From Galactobacter valiniphilus (GTDB lineage Bacteria; Actinomycetota; Actinomycetes; Actinomycetales; Micrococcaceae): a DNA stretch of 64,000 nt. The stretch covers positions 1-64,000 of the forward strand of contig NZ_QQXK01000013.1 in NCBI RefSeq assembly GCF_003575975.1, written 5' to 3'. Below the pieces are notes generated by a model that was not told where the DNA came from, ran no database searches, and saw nothing but the letters and a program-made list of their open reading frames with translations. Of this stretch, positions 16,448 to 24,584 are shown piece by piece; position 1 is the first letter of the stretch, and each line of letters opens with the position of its first letter. A program made the translations under genes and the position numbers.

Positions 16448-16605
16448 GCCCCCGGCCCGACTGCCGCACCGGACGCCGCCTCCCCGGCCGCCCCCACCCC
16501 GGCCACCGCGCCCGAGGCCCCGCAGTGGCCCGACCACGCGCCCCCGGCGCGTCGCACACGGACCCCAAGCACCCGACGTCGTGCGCTGGATCACGCCCCA
16601 GCCGC

Positions 16606-16611
16606 TAGGCT
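16606..16611 (+). promoter_or_regulatory. -10 box of the thiamine operon
   Basis: TAGGCT lies about 15 bases before the first riboswitch stem, placing transcription start near 16618. The -35 region is not recognisable. Confidence 0.4.
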
Positions 16612-16626
16612 GGCCGGACAACTAGC

Positions 16627-16707
16627 GGCACGGGGTGTCCGCCCCCGGATGGGGCGGACTGAGATCACACCCGTCGCACCTGATCTCGTTCACACGAGCG
16701 GAGGGAT
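16627..16707 (+). promoter_or_regulatory. TPP riboswitch (THI element)
   Basis: The conserved blocks of the thiamine-pyrophosphate aptamer appear in order: GGGGTG (16632 on), CTGAGA at 16659-16664, ACACCC, ACCTGATCT at 16678-16686, and the closing GAGCGGAGGGA at 16696-16706. The last block contains GGAGGG, which is also the Shine-Dalgarno sequence of thiM, seven bases before its ATG. TPP binding should therefore hide the ribosome site and shut down translation of the whole coupled operon. Confidence 0.93.
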
Positions 16708-16712
16708 GTCGC

Positions 16713-17807
16713 ATGGGTACTCACCCCTGCACCACCATTGACCCCCAGTGGCCCACCCCCGGGCAGGCCCTCGCGCGGCTGCGCAGCGCGCCGCCCCTCA
16801 TCCAGTGCCTGACCAACACCGTGGTCCAGCAGTTCACGGCCAATGTGCTCCTGGCGCTCGGCGCCTCCCCGGCCATGGACGACACCGAAGGCGAGGCCGG
16901 CGTCTTCGCCTCCATCGCCACGGGCGTCCTGGTCAACCTGGGCACGCCGCACGCCGAGGAGGCCCAGGCGATGCGCGAGGCCATCGCCTCCGCCAACGCC
17001 GCCGGCACCCCGTGGGTCCTGGACCCCGTGGCGATCGGCGCGCTGCCCGTGCGCACCTCCCTGGCCCACGAGTTCCGCGCCGCCCGCCCCACCGTGGTGC
17101 GCGGCAACGCCTCCGAGGTCGCGGCGCTGGCCGGGGCCGGCGCGGGCGGGCGCGGCACCGACACGACCGACAGCCCCGAGGCCGTCCTCGGCGCGGCGGC
17201 GGGGCTGGCCCGCGAGACGGGCGGCGGCGTGGCGATCTCCGGCCCCGCCGACCTCATCACCGACGGCGAGCGCGTGTGGCGCGTGGCCGGCGGCTCCGAG
17301 TGGCTCACGCGCGTGACGGGCGGCGGCTGTGCTTTGGGCTCGGTGGTCGCGGCGCTGGCCGGGGTCCTGATGCACGACGACGCGTGGCCGGCCGGGGTGC
17401 CCGGCGGCACCGAAGCGGGCGGCGACGCCGGTGAGGGCGCCCCGTTGGGCGCCGGCACCCGGGCGGCCTGGGCCGCCACCGTGGCCCACGCCCTGTACTC
17501 CGTGGCCGCCGAGCGCGCGGCCGCCGCCTCCCGCGGACCGGGCAGCTTTGCCGTGGCCTTCCTCGACGAGCTCTCGCTCCTGGATCCCGCCGATCCGGCG
17601 CTGGCCCACGGCGCGCGCATCACGGTGGCGCCGGTGGAGGACGCCGAGCACGCCGCCGAGGCCATTGCCGTTGACCCCCGCACCGCGGCAGGGAACCCCG
17701 CTCCGCACGAGATCCCCGCCAACCCGCTGCCCCACCACGGGCGCACGTACCGCCCGACCGGCGCGAGCAACGGCGCCGGCACCGACCCGTCCAAGGAGCT
17801 TCGATGA
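16713..17807 (+). CDS. thiM: Hydroxyethylthiazole kinase
   Basis: ThiM (364 aa) phosphorylates 4-methyl-5-(2-hydroxyethyl)thiazole for salvage into thiamine. Motifs are [20 protein letters not shown] near the start, ASPAM, the [14 protein letters not shown] stretch, [10 protein letters not shown] and the anion-hole [13 protein letters not shown]. The enzyme is longer than the usual 260-280 residues because of a Gly/Ala insertion near residue 235 and a C-terminal tail of about 60 residues. The ATG at 16713 is fixed by the SD inside the riboswitch. It overlaps thiE by four bases (ATGA). Confidence 0.94.
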   Translation: MGTHPCTTIDPQWPTPGQALARLRSAPPLIQCLTNTVVQQFTANVLLALGASPAMDDTEGEAGVFASIATGVLVNLGTPHAEEAQAMREAIASANAAGTPWVLDPVAIGALPVRTSLAHEFRAARPTVVRGNASEVAALAGAGAGGRGTDTTDSPEAVLGAAAGLARETGGGVAISGPADLITDGERVWRVAGGSEWLTRVTGGGCALGSVVAALAGVLMHDDAWPAGVPGGTEAGGDAGEGAPLGAGTRAAWAATVAHALYSVAAERAAAASRGPGSFAVAFLDELSLLDPADPALAHGARITVAPVEDAEHAAEAIAVDPRTAAGNPAPHEIPANPLPHHGRTYRPTGASNGAGTDPSKELR

Positions 17808-18463
17808 GCCGCCCCACCCCCGATCTGCGCGTCTACACGGTCGTTGACACCTCCGTGTGCTCGCTCCAGGACGCCCCGGCCGTGGCCCTCGCGGCGGCGC
17901 TCGGCGGCGCCGGCATCATCCAGCTGCGCGCCAAGCACTCCCCCACGCGCGACGTCCTCGCGGCGTTCATCGCGATGGGCGAGGCGCTCGCGGGGCGGGC
18001 GGCCCTGGTGGTTGACGACCGCGTCGACGTCTTCCTCGCAGCCCGCGCCGCCACGGAACACGTCCACGGCGTGCACGTGGGCCAGTCGGACCTGCCGGCC
18101 GCCGCGGTGCGCGGGCTGATTGGTCCCGACGCGCTCCTGGGCCTCTCGGCCTCCACCGTGGAGCAGGCGGCCGCCGCCGAGGCGCTCGGCGCCGGCGTGG
18201 TGGACCACCTCGGCGTGGGCGCCGTCCACGCCACGCCCACCAAGCCGGACGCCCCCGAGCCGCTCGGCTACGCGGGCGTGGGCCTCGTGGCCGTCTCCAC
18301 GGCGCTGCCGTGCGTCGCGATCGGCGGGCTGGGCCTGCCCGACGCCGCCGGCGTGCGTTCCGCCGGCGCCGCCGGCCTGGCGGTGGTCAGGGCCGTGGCC
18401 GGCGCGCAGGATCCGCGCGCCGCCGCCGCCTCGCTCCTCGCGGCCTGGGAGGCGGCGGCGTGA
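17804..18463 (+). CDS. thiE: Thiamine-phosphate synthase
   Basis: ThiE (219 aa) joins HMP-pyrophosphate and thiazole phosphate to give thiamine phosphate. The TIM-barrel text is clear: [45 protein letters not shown], a phosphate-binding [10 protein letters not shown] in place of the usual TXTK stretch, and [10 protein letters not shown]. The ATG overlaps the thiM stop and the stop overlaps the thiD start (GTGA), so all three genes are translationally coupled behind the riboswitch. Confidence 0.94.
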   Translation: MSRPTPDLRVYTVVDTSVCSLQDAPAVALAAALGGAGIIQLRAKHSPTRDVLAAFIAMGEALAGRAALVVDDRVDVFLAARAATEHVHGVHVGQSDLPAAAVRGLIGPDALLGLSASTVEQAAAAEALGAGVVDHLGVGAVHATPTKPDAPEPLGYAGVGLVAVSTALPCVAIGGLGLPDAAGVRSAGAAGLAVVRAVAGAQDPRAAAASLLAAWEAAA

Positions 18464-19977
18464 GGGGCTCGCTTACCGGCCTGGGGAACCTCGGGCTTCC
18501 CGTCCTGTCCGTCGCCGGCTCCGACCCCTCGGGCGGGGCGGGCATCCAGGCCGACCTCAAGGCCATCGCCGCGTGCGGCGGCTACGGGATGAGCGTCGTC
18601 ACGGCGCTCACGGCGCAGAACACGCGCGGCGTGCAGGGCGTGCACGTGCCGCCCGTGGAGTTCCTGGTGCAGCAGCTACGCTCGGTGCTCTCCGATGTGC
18701 CGCCGGCCGCGATCAAGATCGGCATGCTCGGCTCGGCCGAGGTCATCCACGCCGTGGCCTCGGAGCTCTCGGCGCTCGAGGCGGCCGGGACCCGCCCGCC
18801 CGTGGTCCTCGACCCCGTCATGGTCGCCACGAGCGGCGACCGGCTGCTCACCCCCGAGGGCGAGGCGGCCATGTCCAGGCTCTTTGCCCACGTGGACATC
18901 GTGACGCCCAACGCCCCGGAGCTCGGCGCCCTCTTGGGCGACGACGCCGCGTCCTGCACCGCCGATCTGGTCACGCAGGCCCGCCGCCTGGCCCGCGAGC
19001 ACCGCGTGTGGGTGCTCGCCAAGGGTGGCCACGTCCCCGTCGAGGCGACGCCCTCCCCTGGTGGCGACGCCGCGGCGTCGGGCAGCGTGACGGATGTCTT
19101 GGTCTCGCCCGAGGGCGAGGTGAGCAGCCTCAGCCACCCGTTCCTGAACACCCGGAACACGCACGGCACGGGCTGCACACTCTCCTCCGCGCTCGCGACC
19201 TTCGCGGCGCGCGGGCTGGGCTGGCTCGCCGCGAGCCACGCCGCCACCGACTACCTCGCCGCCGCACTGGCCGGCGCGGACCGGCTCGCGATCGGATCCG
19301 GCCACGGGCCCGTCAACCACCTGGGCGAGCTGTGGGCGGGCGCCGGGGCGCCGGGCCTGGGGGCGGCGTCGGCCGCGTGGCTGCGGCTGGCCCCGCGCGC
19401 CGAGGCCACGTACTCCACGTCCGTCGTGGCGCAGCTGGCCTCGGGGCAGCCCGACGCCGGGCTCATGCACCGCTACCTGGGCCAGGACCTCGCGTATTTG
19501 GTCGACTATGCCGATCGGCTCGACGCCGCGGCGGGGCTCGCCGAGGCGCGCGGGGCGATCGAGGACGCCGCCTTCTGGGCCGCCTCCGCCACCGCGTGCC
19601 GCGAGGAGGAGCCCCAGCTGCACCTGCAGCTCGGGGCCGAGGTGCCGGCGCCGGACTCGGTGACTGCGGCGTACGCGCAGCATCTCGCGACGGCCGAGGC
19701 CGACGGCTACGAGGCCCTCGCCGCTGCGCTGCTTCCGTGCTTCGTGCTCTACGCCGAGGTGGGCGCGCGGCTCGCGCGCGTGCTGCCGGCCGAGGCCAAC
19801 GCGGAGGCGCGCGCGTGGGTCACGAGCTACGCCGATCCGGGCTTCGCCGCGTCCGCCGCGGAGGCGATGGACCGCGTGGACGCGATCGCGGCCGGCGCCG
19901 ATGAACCGACCGTGGCGCTCATGGAGGCGGCCATCGCCGAGTCGCTCGAGCGGGAGATCGCCTTCTTCGACCGCTGA
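18460..19977 (+). CDS. thiD: Fused HMP(-P) kinase ThiD and TenA/thiaminase II domain
   Basis: The protein is 505 aa. Residues about 1-280 are ThiD: SVAGSDPSGGAGIQADLKAI, VVLDPVMVATSGDRLL and NTHGTGCTLSSALATF with the catalytic Cys/Gly region. It phosphorylates HMP and HMP-P. Residues about 290-505 are a TenA/thiaminase II-like helical domain with HRYLGQDLAYLVDYADRL and AYAQHLATAEADGYEALAAA. TenA recycles pyrimidine from degraded thiamine, so the fusion would release HMP and pass it to the kinase. Similar fusions are known in some Actinobacteria and in yeast. GTG start overlaps thiE. Confidence 0.92.
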   Translation: MRGSLTGLGNLGLPVLSVAGSDPSGGAGIQADLKAIAACGGYGMSVVTALTAQNTRGVQGVHVPPVEFLVQQLRSVLSDVPPAAIKIGMLGSAEVIHAVASELSALEAAGTRPPVVLDPVMVATSGDRLLTPEGEAAMSRLFAHVDIVTPNAPELGALLGDDAASCTADLVTQARRLAREHRVWVLAKGGHVPVEATPSPGGDAAASGSVTDVLVSPEGEVSSLSHPFLNTRNTHGTGCTLSSALATFAARGLGWLAASHAATDYLAAALAGADRLAIGSGHGPVNHLGELWAGAGAPGLGAASAAWLRLAPRAEATYSTSVVAQLASGQPDAGLMHRYLGQDLAYLVDYADRLDAAAGLAEARGAIEDAAFWAASATACREEEPQLHLQLGAEVPAPDSVTAAYAQHLATAEADGYEALAAALLPCFVLYAEVGARLARVLPAEANAEARAWVTSYADPGFAASAAEAMDRVDAIAAGADEPTVALMEAAIAESLEREIAFFDR

Positions 19978-19984
19978 GCCCGGG

Positions 19985-20029
19985 GCCCGCCAGCACTCCC
20001 CCAGCGTCACGCCCGCCAGCACTCCCCCA
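19985..20029. repeat. 19-base direct repeat, two copies
   Basis: GCCCGCCAGCACTCCCCCA occurs at 19985-20003 and again at 20011-20029, seven bases apart, directly after the thiD/tenA stop. Confidence 0.8.
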
Positions 20030-20038
20030 CCTTCCCCG

Positions 20039-20096
20039 GATCGGAGTGCCACATGTCGCCTTTTTGGCCAAGAAAACGACATGTGGCACTCCGATC
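20039..20096. repeat. 20-bp perfect palindrome with A/T-rich centre
   Basis: Arms 20039-20058 and 20077-20096 are perfect inverted copies (GATCGGAGTGCCACATGTCG). The 18-base centre TTTTTGGCCAAGAAAA nearly continues the symmetry. It could act as a terminator for the thiamine operon, but the AT content and length are unlike the other terminators here and recall the element at 9957-10012. Confidence 0.75.
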
Positions 20097-20171
20097 TTGG
20101 GGTTGGTGGGCTCGCGCACGGGGGTTGAGGGTCGGGGAGGTCACGGGTGGGCGGGCGGCGGCCGGCCGCCG

Positions 20172-20272
20172 TAGAATGGAGCGATCGCCCGCGCCGGTCA
20201 GCGCGCCGGGGGATCGCTCACTCCCCCATTCCTGTGGGTGCCCCCCGCGCCCTCAGCGGCGAAAGGCACCCC
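20172..20272 (+). promoter_or_regulatory. Structured 5' leader of the nucleobase permease
   Basis: TAGAAT at 20172-20177 is a likely -10 box. Next is a hairpin with 8-bp outer stem (20179-20186 with 20212-20219) and GC-rich inner pairing. A second stem pairs GGGTGCC (20236-20242) with GGCACCC (20265-20271), which covers the last two bases of the AAAGG ribosome site and the bases up to the TTG start. This looks like a translational control leader, but it matches no riboswitch class that I recognise. Confidence 0.5.
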
Positions 20273-21601
20273 TTGAGCAACCCCTTGAACTTCGGCTGGA
20301 GCCTGCACGGCGACGGCCGCACCGTCGCCAAGGACGCCGTCGTGGCGCCCGGCGAGCGCCTCGGCTGGCCCCAGACCACGGGCATCGGCGTCCAGCACGT
20401 CATGGCCATGTTTGGCTCCACCGTGCTGGTCCCGGCCATCACCGGCTTCCCCGTGACCACGACCCTGCTCTTCACAGGCATCGGCACGCTGCTCTTCCTG
20501 GTCATCACGGCCAACCGCATCCCGTCCTACCTCGGCTCCTCCTTCGCGTTCATCGCCCCCGTGGTCGGCGCCAAGGCCTCGCACGGCATCGAGGGCGCGC
20601 TCGGCGGCATCATCATCGCCGGTGCCGCGCTGTTCATCGTTGGGCTCATCGTGCAGAAGACCGGCACGGGCTGGATCCACGCGCTCATGCCGCCCGCCGT
20701 CATGGGCACCATCGTGGCCCTCATCGGCCTGAACCTGGCCACCTCCACCTTCGCCGCGATGAAGGAGGTGCCGCTCACGACCTTCGGCACCATGCTCGCC
20801 GTCGTCATCTGCTCGGTGCTCTTCAAGGGCCTCATGGGCCGCCTCTCGATCCTGCTGGGCCTCGTCGTGGGCTACGGCCTCGCCGCCCTGCAGGGCCAGG
20901 TGGACTTCACGCCGATCGGTGAGGCCGGCCTCTTCGGTGTCCCGCAGTTCCACGCCCCGTCCTTCCACGTCGACACCTTCCTCGTCTTCCTGCCGGTGAT
21001 CTTCGTGCTCATCGCCGAGAACGTGGGCCACGTGAAGACCGTAGGCCTCATGACGGGGCAGAACCTGGACAAGCTCAACGGCCGCGCCCTCATGGCCGAC
21101 GGCGTCGCGACCATGGTGGCCGGCTCGGCCGGCGGCTCCGGCACCACCACCTACGCCGAGAACATCGGCGTCATGGCCTCCTCGCGCGTGTACTCCACGG
21201 CCGCGTACTGGGTCGCCGGCATCGTCGCGATCCTCCTGGCCTTCTTCCCCCTGTTCGGCGCCGTGGTGGGCTCCATCCCCTTCGGCGTCCTGGGCGGCGC
21301 CGGCATCGTGCTCTACGGCATGATCGGCGTCATGGGCGCCCGCATCTGGGTGCAGAACAAGGTGGACTTCTCCAACACCATCAACCTCATGACCGCCGGC
21401 GCCGGCCTCATCACGGCCCTCGCCGTGAACTCGGTGACGGGCGATCTGGTGTGGGGCCCCTTCTCGGTGGGCGGCATCGCCCTCGGCACCATCGTGACGC
21501 TCGTCGTGTACCACCTGATGCGTGGCATCGCGAAGTGGCGCGGCACGGAGCCGCAGGACTCCACGGAGCTCGACGTCGCGACGCCCGGCAAGCTGGTCTG
21601 A
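20273..21601 (+). CDS. NCS2-family uracil/xanthine permease
   Basis: The proton-coupled nucleobase transporter (442 aa) has about 14 membrane segments. GVQHVMAMFGSTVLVPAITG is the first helix signature. PSYLGSSFAFIAPVV and the substrate-site ENVGHVKTVGLMTGQNL and GSGTTTYAENIGVMASSRVY motifs match the UraA branch, so uracil is the most likely substrate. The TTG start at 20273 follows GAAAGG at six bases; a second TTG at 20285 is possible. It is monocistronic, with a structured leader and strong terminator. Confidence 0.92.
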   Translation: MSNPLNFGWSLHGDGRTVAKDAVVAPGERLGWPQTTGIGVQHVMAMFGSTVLVPAITGFPVTTTLLFTGIGTLLFLVITANRIPSYLGSSFAFIAPVVGAKASHGIEGALGGIIIAGAALFIVGLIVQKTGTGWIHALMPPAVMGTIVALIGLNLATSTFAAMKEVPLTTFGTMLAVVICSVLFKGLMGRLSILLGLVVGYGLAALQGQVDFTPIGEAGLFGVPQFHAPSFHVDTFLVFLPVIFVLIAENVGHVKTVGLMTGQNLDKLNGRALMADGVATMVAGSAGGSGTTTYAENIGVMASSRVYSTAAYWVAGIVAILLAFFPLFGAVVGSIPFGVLGGAGIVLYGMIGVMGARIWVQNKVDFSNTINLMTAGAGLITALAVNSVTGDLVWGPFSVGGIALGTIVTLVVYHLMRGIAKWRGTEPQDSTELDVATPGKLV

Positions 21602-21657
21602 GTCGCCAGACGCTGCATTTCAGGCCCGGTGGGCCGCTTGTGCGGCGAACACCACAG

Positions 21658-21708
21658 CGTCGGGGCCGCCCGGCCGCGCGGAATCCGCGCCGCCGGGCGG
21701 CCCCGACG
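21658..21708 (+). terminator. Terminator of the nucleobase permease
   Basis: A 16-bp perfect outer stem (21658-21673 with 21693-21708) continues into GCGCGGA/TCCGCGC, giving one long hairpin followed by TTTC. Confidence 0.85.
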
Positions 21709-21812
21709 TTTCAGCAGCCGAGACGGGCAAAGGCCACCTGATGAGATACTTCCGTCTCATCGAGTAGAGTTTTCCGCCCACGGGAGAGCAATCGCGAGTA
21801 GGATCGAGCGTT

Positions 21813-22916
21813 GTGGCGCACTGGATGAAGCAGTGGGAATCCGCGTCCTGGAACGCATCGGTCCAGGACTGGATTTCGCGCGTCCTGGAAGCCTATGACG
21901 TCGCCCAGGCCGGCCCGCTCGAGCGCGTGAGCCACGGCCTCGGCGCCATCGTGTTCTCCGTGCCCACCGAGGCCGGCCCCCTCTACTTCAAGACGGCGGC
22001 ACCCACGCGCACGCACGAGGCGGAGCTCGTCTCCCGCATCGCGCCGCATTCCAAGGGCCTCGTCCCCCAGCCGCTCGCGGTGGAGCTGGACGAGGGCTGG
22101 ATGCTCTCCCCCGGCCTTGGGGTCACCCTGGCCACGCAGACGGTCCCGCGCGATCCTGTTGGCTGGCGCCGCGTTTTCGGCGAGGCCGCCGCCCTGCAGA
22201 CCTCGCTCTCCGCCGCCGCCGACGAGCTCGCCGAGGGTGGCATGCCCGGCTTCCTGCCCTCCGCCGCCCCCGACTACCTCGACACCGCCCTCCTGCGCCA
22301 CGCGCAGCTGCCCGCCGGGAGCCCCCTGCACATCTCCGGCGAGGACGCCGAGCTACTCTCGCAGGGCCTGGCCACGGTGGAGGACGCCACGCGCCGCCTC
22401 GCCGCCGTGCCTGTGCCGTTCACGCTGCAGCAGGGAACCCTGGACCCCGAGCAGATCCTCGTCCCGGAGTCCGCTCGCGCCTCCCACCTCTTCATCGGCT
22501 GGGCCGATGCCCGCTGGTCGCACCCCTTCGGCCTGATCGGCGAGGCCGTCCAGCGCCTGTGCGAGGTGCACGGGGTGGAGCCCACGCAGGAGCCGGTCCG
22601 CTCCATGCTCCTGGCCTACCTCGAGCCCTTCAGCGACGCCGCGCCCGTGGCGGAGCTCGTGGAGCTCCTCGGCCCGGCCTCGCTCGTGGCCCAGGCTCAG
22701 CGCCACGAGGCGCTCATGGAACTGCTGCTCCTGGCCGATCCCGAGGACCAGGCCAAGCACGCCCCCGAGGCGCTGCGCCTCCTGGCCGGCGCGCTCGCCA
22801 CCCCCGGCCGCGCCTCGCGCCGCTCCGCCCGCGCGGGCAGTCGCGGCTCTGCGCGCCAGGGCTTGCGCACCCAGGCCTCGGCCCCGCCGAGCGCCGGCCG
22901 CCGCCGCGCCCGCTAG
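21813..22916 (+). CDS. Degenerate phosphotransferase-fold protein (aminoglycoside-phosphotransferase-like)
   Basis: The layout of 367 residues follows small-molecule kinases of the APH fold. An N-lobe has GAIVFSVPTEAGPLYFKTAA (Lys in the ATP site) and a following THEAELVSRIA (Glu). At the catalytic-loop position, where HGDxHPxN is expected, it reads LQQGTLDPEQILV. At the metal-binding loop, where D(W/F) is expected, it reads FIGWADARWSHPFGLI. His, the first Asp and Asn are thus changed. It may be a pseudokinase or a divergent enzyme. The C-terminus is a basic, Ser/Arg/Ala-rich disordered tail. GTG start; no close neighbours in the same unit. Confidence 0.6.
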   Translation: MAHWMKQWESASWNASVQDWISRVLEAYDVAQAGPLERVSHGLGAIVFSVPTEAGPLYFKTAAPTRTHEAELVSRIAPHSKGLVPQPLAVELDEGWMLSPGLGVTLATQTVPRDPVGWRRVFGEAAALQTSLSAAADELAEGGMPGFLPSAAPDYLDTALLRHAQLPAGSPLHISGEDAELLSQGLATVEDATRRLAAVPVPFTLQQGTLDPEQILVPESARASHLFIGWADARWSHPFGLIGEAVQRLCEVHGVEPTQEPVRSMLLAYLEPFSDAAPVAELVELLGPASLVAQAQRHEALMELLLLADPEDQAKHAPEALRLLAGALATPGRASRRSARAGSRGSARQGLRTQASAPPSAGRRRAR

Positions 22917-22977
22917 CCTCACCCACGCTCGGGCGGGCACACCTGCCCGACGCCGCGCCCGTCGCCGGACGCCGGGC

Positions 22978-23784
22978 TTAGGCCCGCTCCCCCTGCAGCT
23001 GGGGCCACTCGCCGCGCTCGCCCAGCACCGCGGCCAGAAGCACTGGCTCGTCCGTCATCAGCCCGTCGACCCCCAGGTCGATGAGCTCGCGCATCTGCTC
23101 CGGATCGTCCACGACCCACACGTGCGCCTGCACGCCCGCGGCGTGCAGGCGCCGCACCCAGGACTCGCGCACCACCCGGATGCCGTACTGTCGCACGGGC
23201 ACCTGCAGCGCCACGATGCCGCGGGCCCTGGCGCGCTGGAGCAGCGGCACGGCGAGCGGTCCCAGCAGCACCGAGGCAGCCACGAGCCACGGCCCGGCGC
23301 TCCCGGCCAGGCTCGGGAGCAGGGCCTGCGCGCGGCGCCGGTGGGCCGCCGCGAAGGAGGCCACCAGGACGCGGTCCTGCGCCCCCGCCTCGGCGACGAG
23401 GTGCACCAACTCGTCCGCCGCGCCGTCGGACTTCACATCAACGTTCCAGCGCGCGTGCGGCAGCTCCCGCAGGAGCGTCTCGAAGCGCGCCGGCGGCTCG
23501 CCGGCGGGGCCGTGCACCGTGAGGTCGTCCAGCTCGGCGGCGCTGAGCTCTGCCACGGCCCCGGTGCCGTTCGTGACCCGATCCACCGTGGCGTCGTGGA
23601 TCGCGTAGAGCACGCCGTCGCGGCTCAGGCGCACGTCCGTCTCGAGGTAGGCGAAGCCGTGGGCCGCCGCCGCGGTAAACGCCGCGAGGGTGTTCTCGTC
23701 GGCCCGCCCGCCGCCGCGGTGCGCAAAGCCGAGCGCGGCGCCGGCCAGCGGACCGCCCGGCGCGTTGAGCAGGTAACCGCTCAC
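22978..23784 (-). CDS. Glycerophosphodiester phosphodiesterase
   Basis: GDPD (268 aa) cleaves glycerophosphodiesters to glycerol-3-phosphate and an alcohol. FAHRGGGRADENTLAAF and YLETDVRLSRDG carry the catalytic His and metal-binding Glu/Asp. IHDATVDRVTNGTG has the second His. VWVVDDPEQM and GVDGLMTDEP close the barrel. No signal peptide is seen, so it acts inside the cell. GTG start overlaps the stop of the upstream HAD gene (GTGA), making it last gene of a three-gene overlapping operon. It converges with the phosphotransferase-like gene. Confidence 0.94.
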   Translation of the reverse strand: MSGYLLNAPGGPLAGAALGFAHRGGGRADENTLAAFTAAAAHGFAYLETDVRLSRDGVLYAIHDATVDRVTNGTGAVAELSAAELDDLTVHGPAGEPPARFETLLRELPHARWNVDVKSDGAADELVHLVAEAGAQDRVLVASFAAAHRRRAQALLPSLAGSAGPWLVAASVLLGPLAVPLLQRARARGIVALQVPVRQYGIRVVRESWVRRLHAAGVQAHVWVVDDPEQMRELIDLGVDGLMTDEPVLLAAVLGERGEWPQLQGERA

Positions 23785-24584
23785 GCCCGGTCCACCGCCA
23801 GGAGGGACTCGAGCACCCGAGCCACGGAGTCCTCCTCCACGGTGCCGATGACGTGATCCGCCGCGCGCACCACGCGCGGCTGGGAGTCGCCCACGGCGTA
23901 GCTGCGGCCGGCCCAGGAGAGCATCCCGACGTCGTTGGGCATGTCGCCAAACGCCACGACGTCCGCCGGATCCACGCCGAGGCGCGCCGCATGCCGCGCG
24001 AGCGTGACGGCCTTGTCCACGCCGGGCGCCGCCATCTCGATGAGCGGCACGCCGGGGGCCGAGTGGGTCAGCGCCACGAGACCGTCCAACGCCGGTGCCA
24101 CGAGCCGCTCAAACTCGGTGCAGGTGCCGCCCGGGCGTCGGGCCAGGAGCTTCACGACGCCCTCGGCGGCCAGCGCCTCGGCGTCGAAGGGCTCCTCGGC
24201 GAGGCCCTCGCGCTCCGCGCGGGAGGAGGCGAAGCCGCGCTCGAGGTGCAGCCCGGCCACCGTCTCCGCGGCAAAGACCGCGTCGGGGGCCAGCGTCAGG
24301 ACGCGCTCGCGCGCCGCGACGAGGTCGCCCACGGGCAGGACGCTCGCCTCCAACACCCGGCCGGCGTCGTCGTCGTACACCACGGCCCCGTTGGAGCAGA
24401 TGGCGGTGCCGAGGCTGCCGAGGGCCTCGCGCAGCCCGGCGAGCCAGCGCGTGGGGCGCCCGGTCACGAGGACCAAGGCCACGCCGGCCGCGCGGGCGTC
24501 GTTCAGGGCAGCGGCCGTGCGCGGCGAGACCGTGCCGTCGTGCCGGACGATCGTTCCATCCAGGTCGGTGGCGATGAGCCTCAT
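23781..24584 (-). CDS. HAD-superfamily phosphatase, Cof type
   Basis: The protein (267 aa) has MRLIATDLDGTIVRHDG at the start with the nucleophile Asp, LVTGRPTRW as motif II, GVDKAVTLARHAARLG with the motif III lysine, and AFGDMPNDVGMLSWAG as motif IV. The large cap marks a Cof-type phosphatase of small phosphorylated sugars. ATG overlaps the kinase stop (ATGA) and its own stop overlaps GDPD. The context, between a sugar kinase and GDPD, suggests sugar- or glycerol-phosphate turnover. Confidence 0.93.
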   Translation of the reverse strand: MRLIATDLDGTIVRHDGTVSPRTAAALNDARAAGVALVLVTGRPTRWLAGLREALGSLGTAICSNGAVVYDDDAGRVLEASVLPVGDLVAARERVLTLAPDAVFAAETVAGLHLERGFASSRAEREGLAEEPFDAEALAAEGVVKLLARRPGGTCTEFERLVAPALDGLVALTHSAPGVPLIEMAAPGVDKAVTLARHAARLGVDPADVVAFGDMPNDVGMLSWAGRSYAVGDSQPRVVRAADHVIGTVEEDSVARVLESLLAVDRA

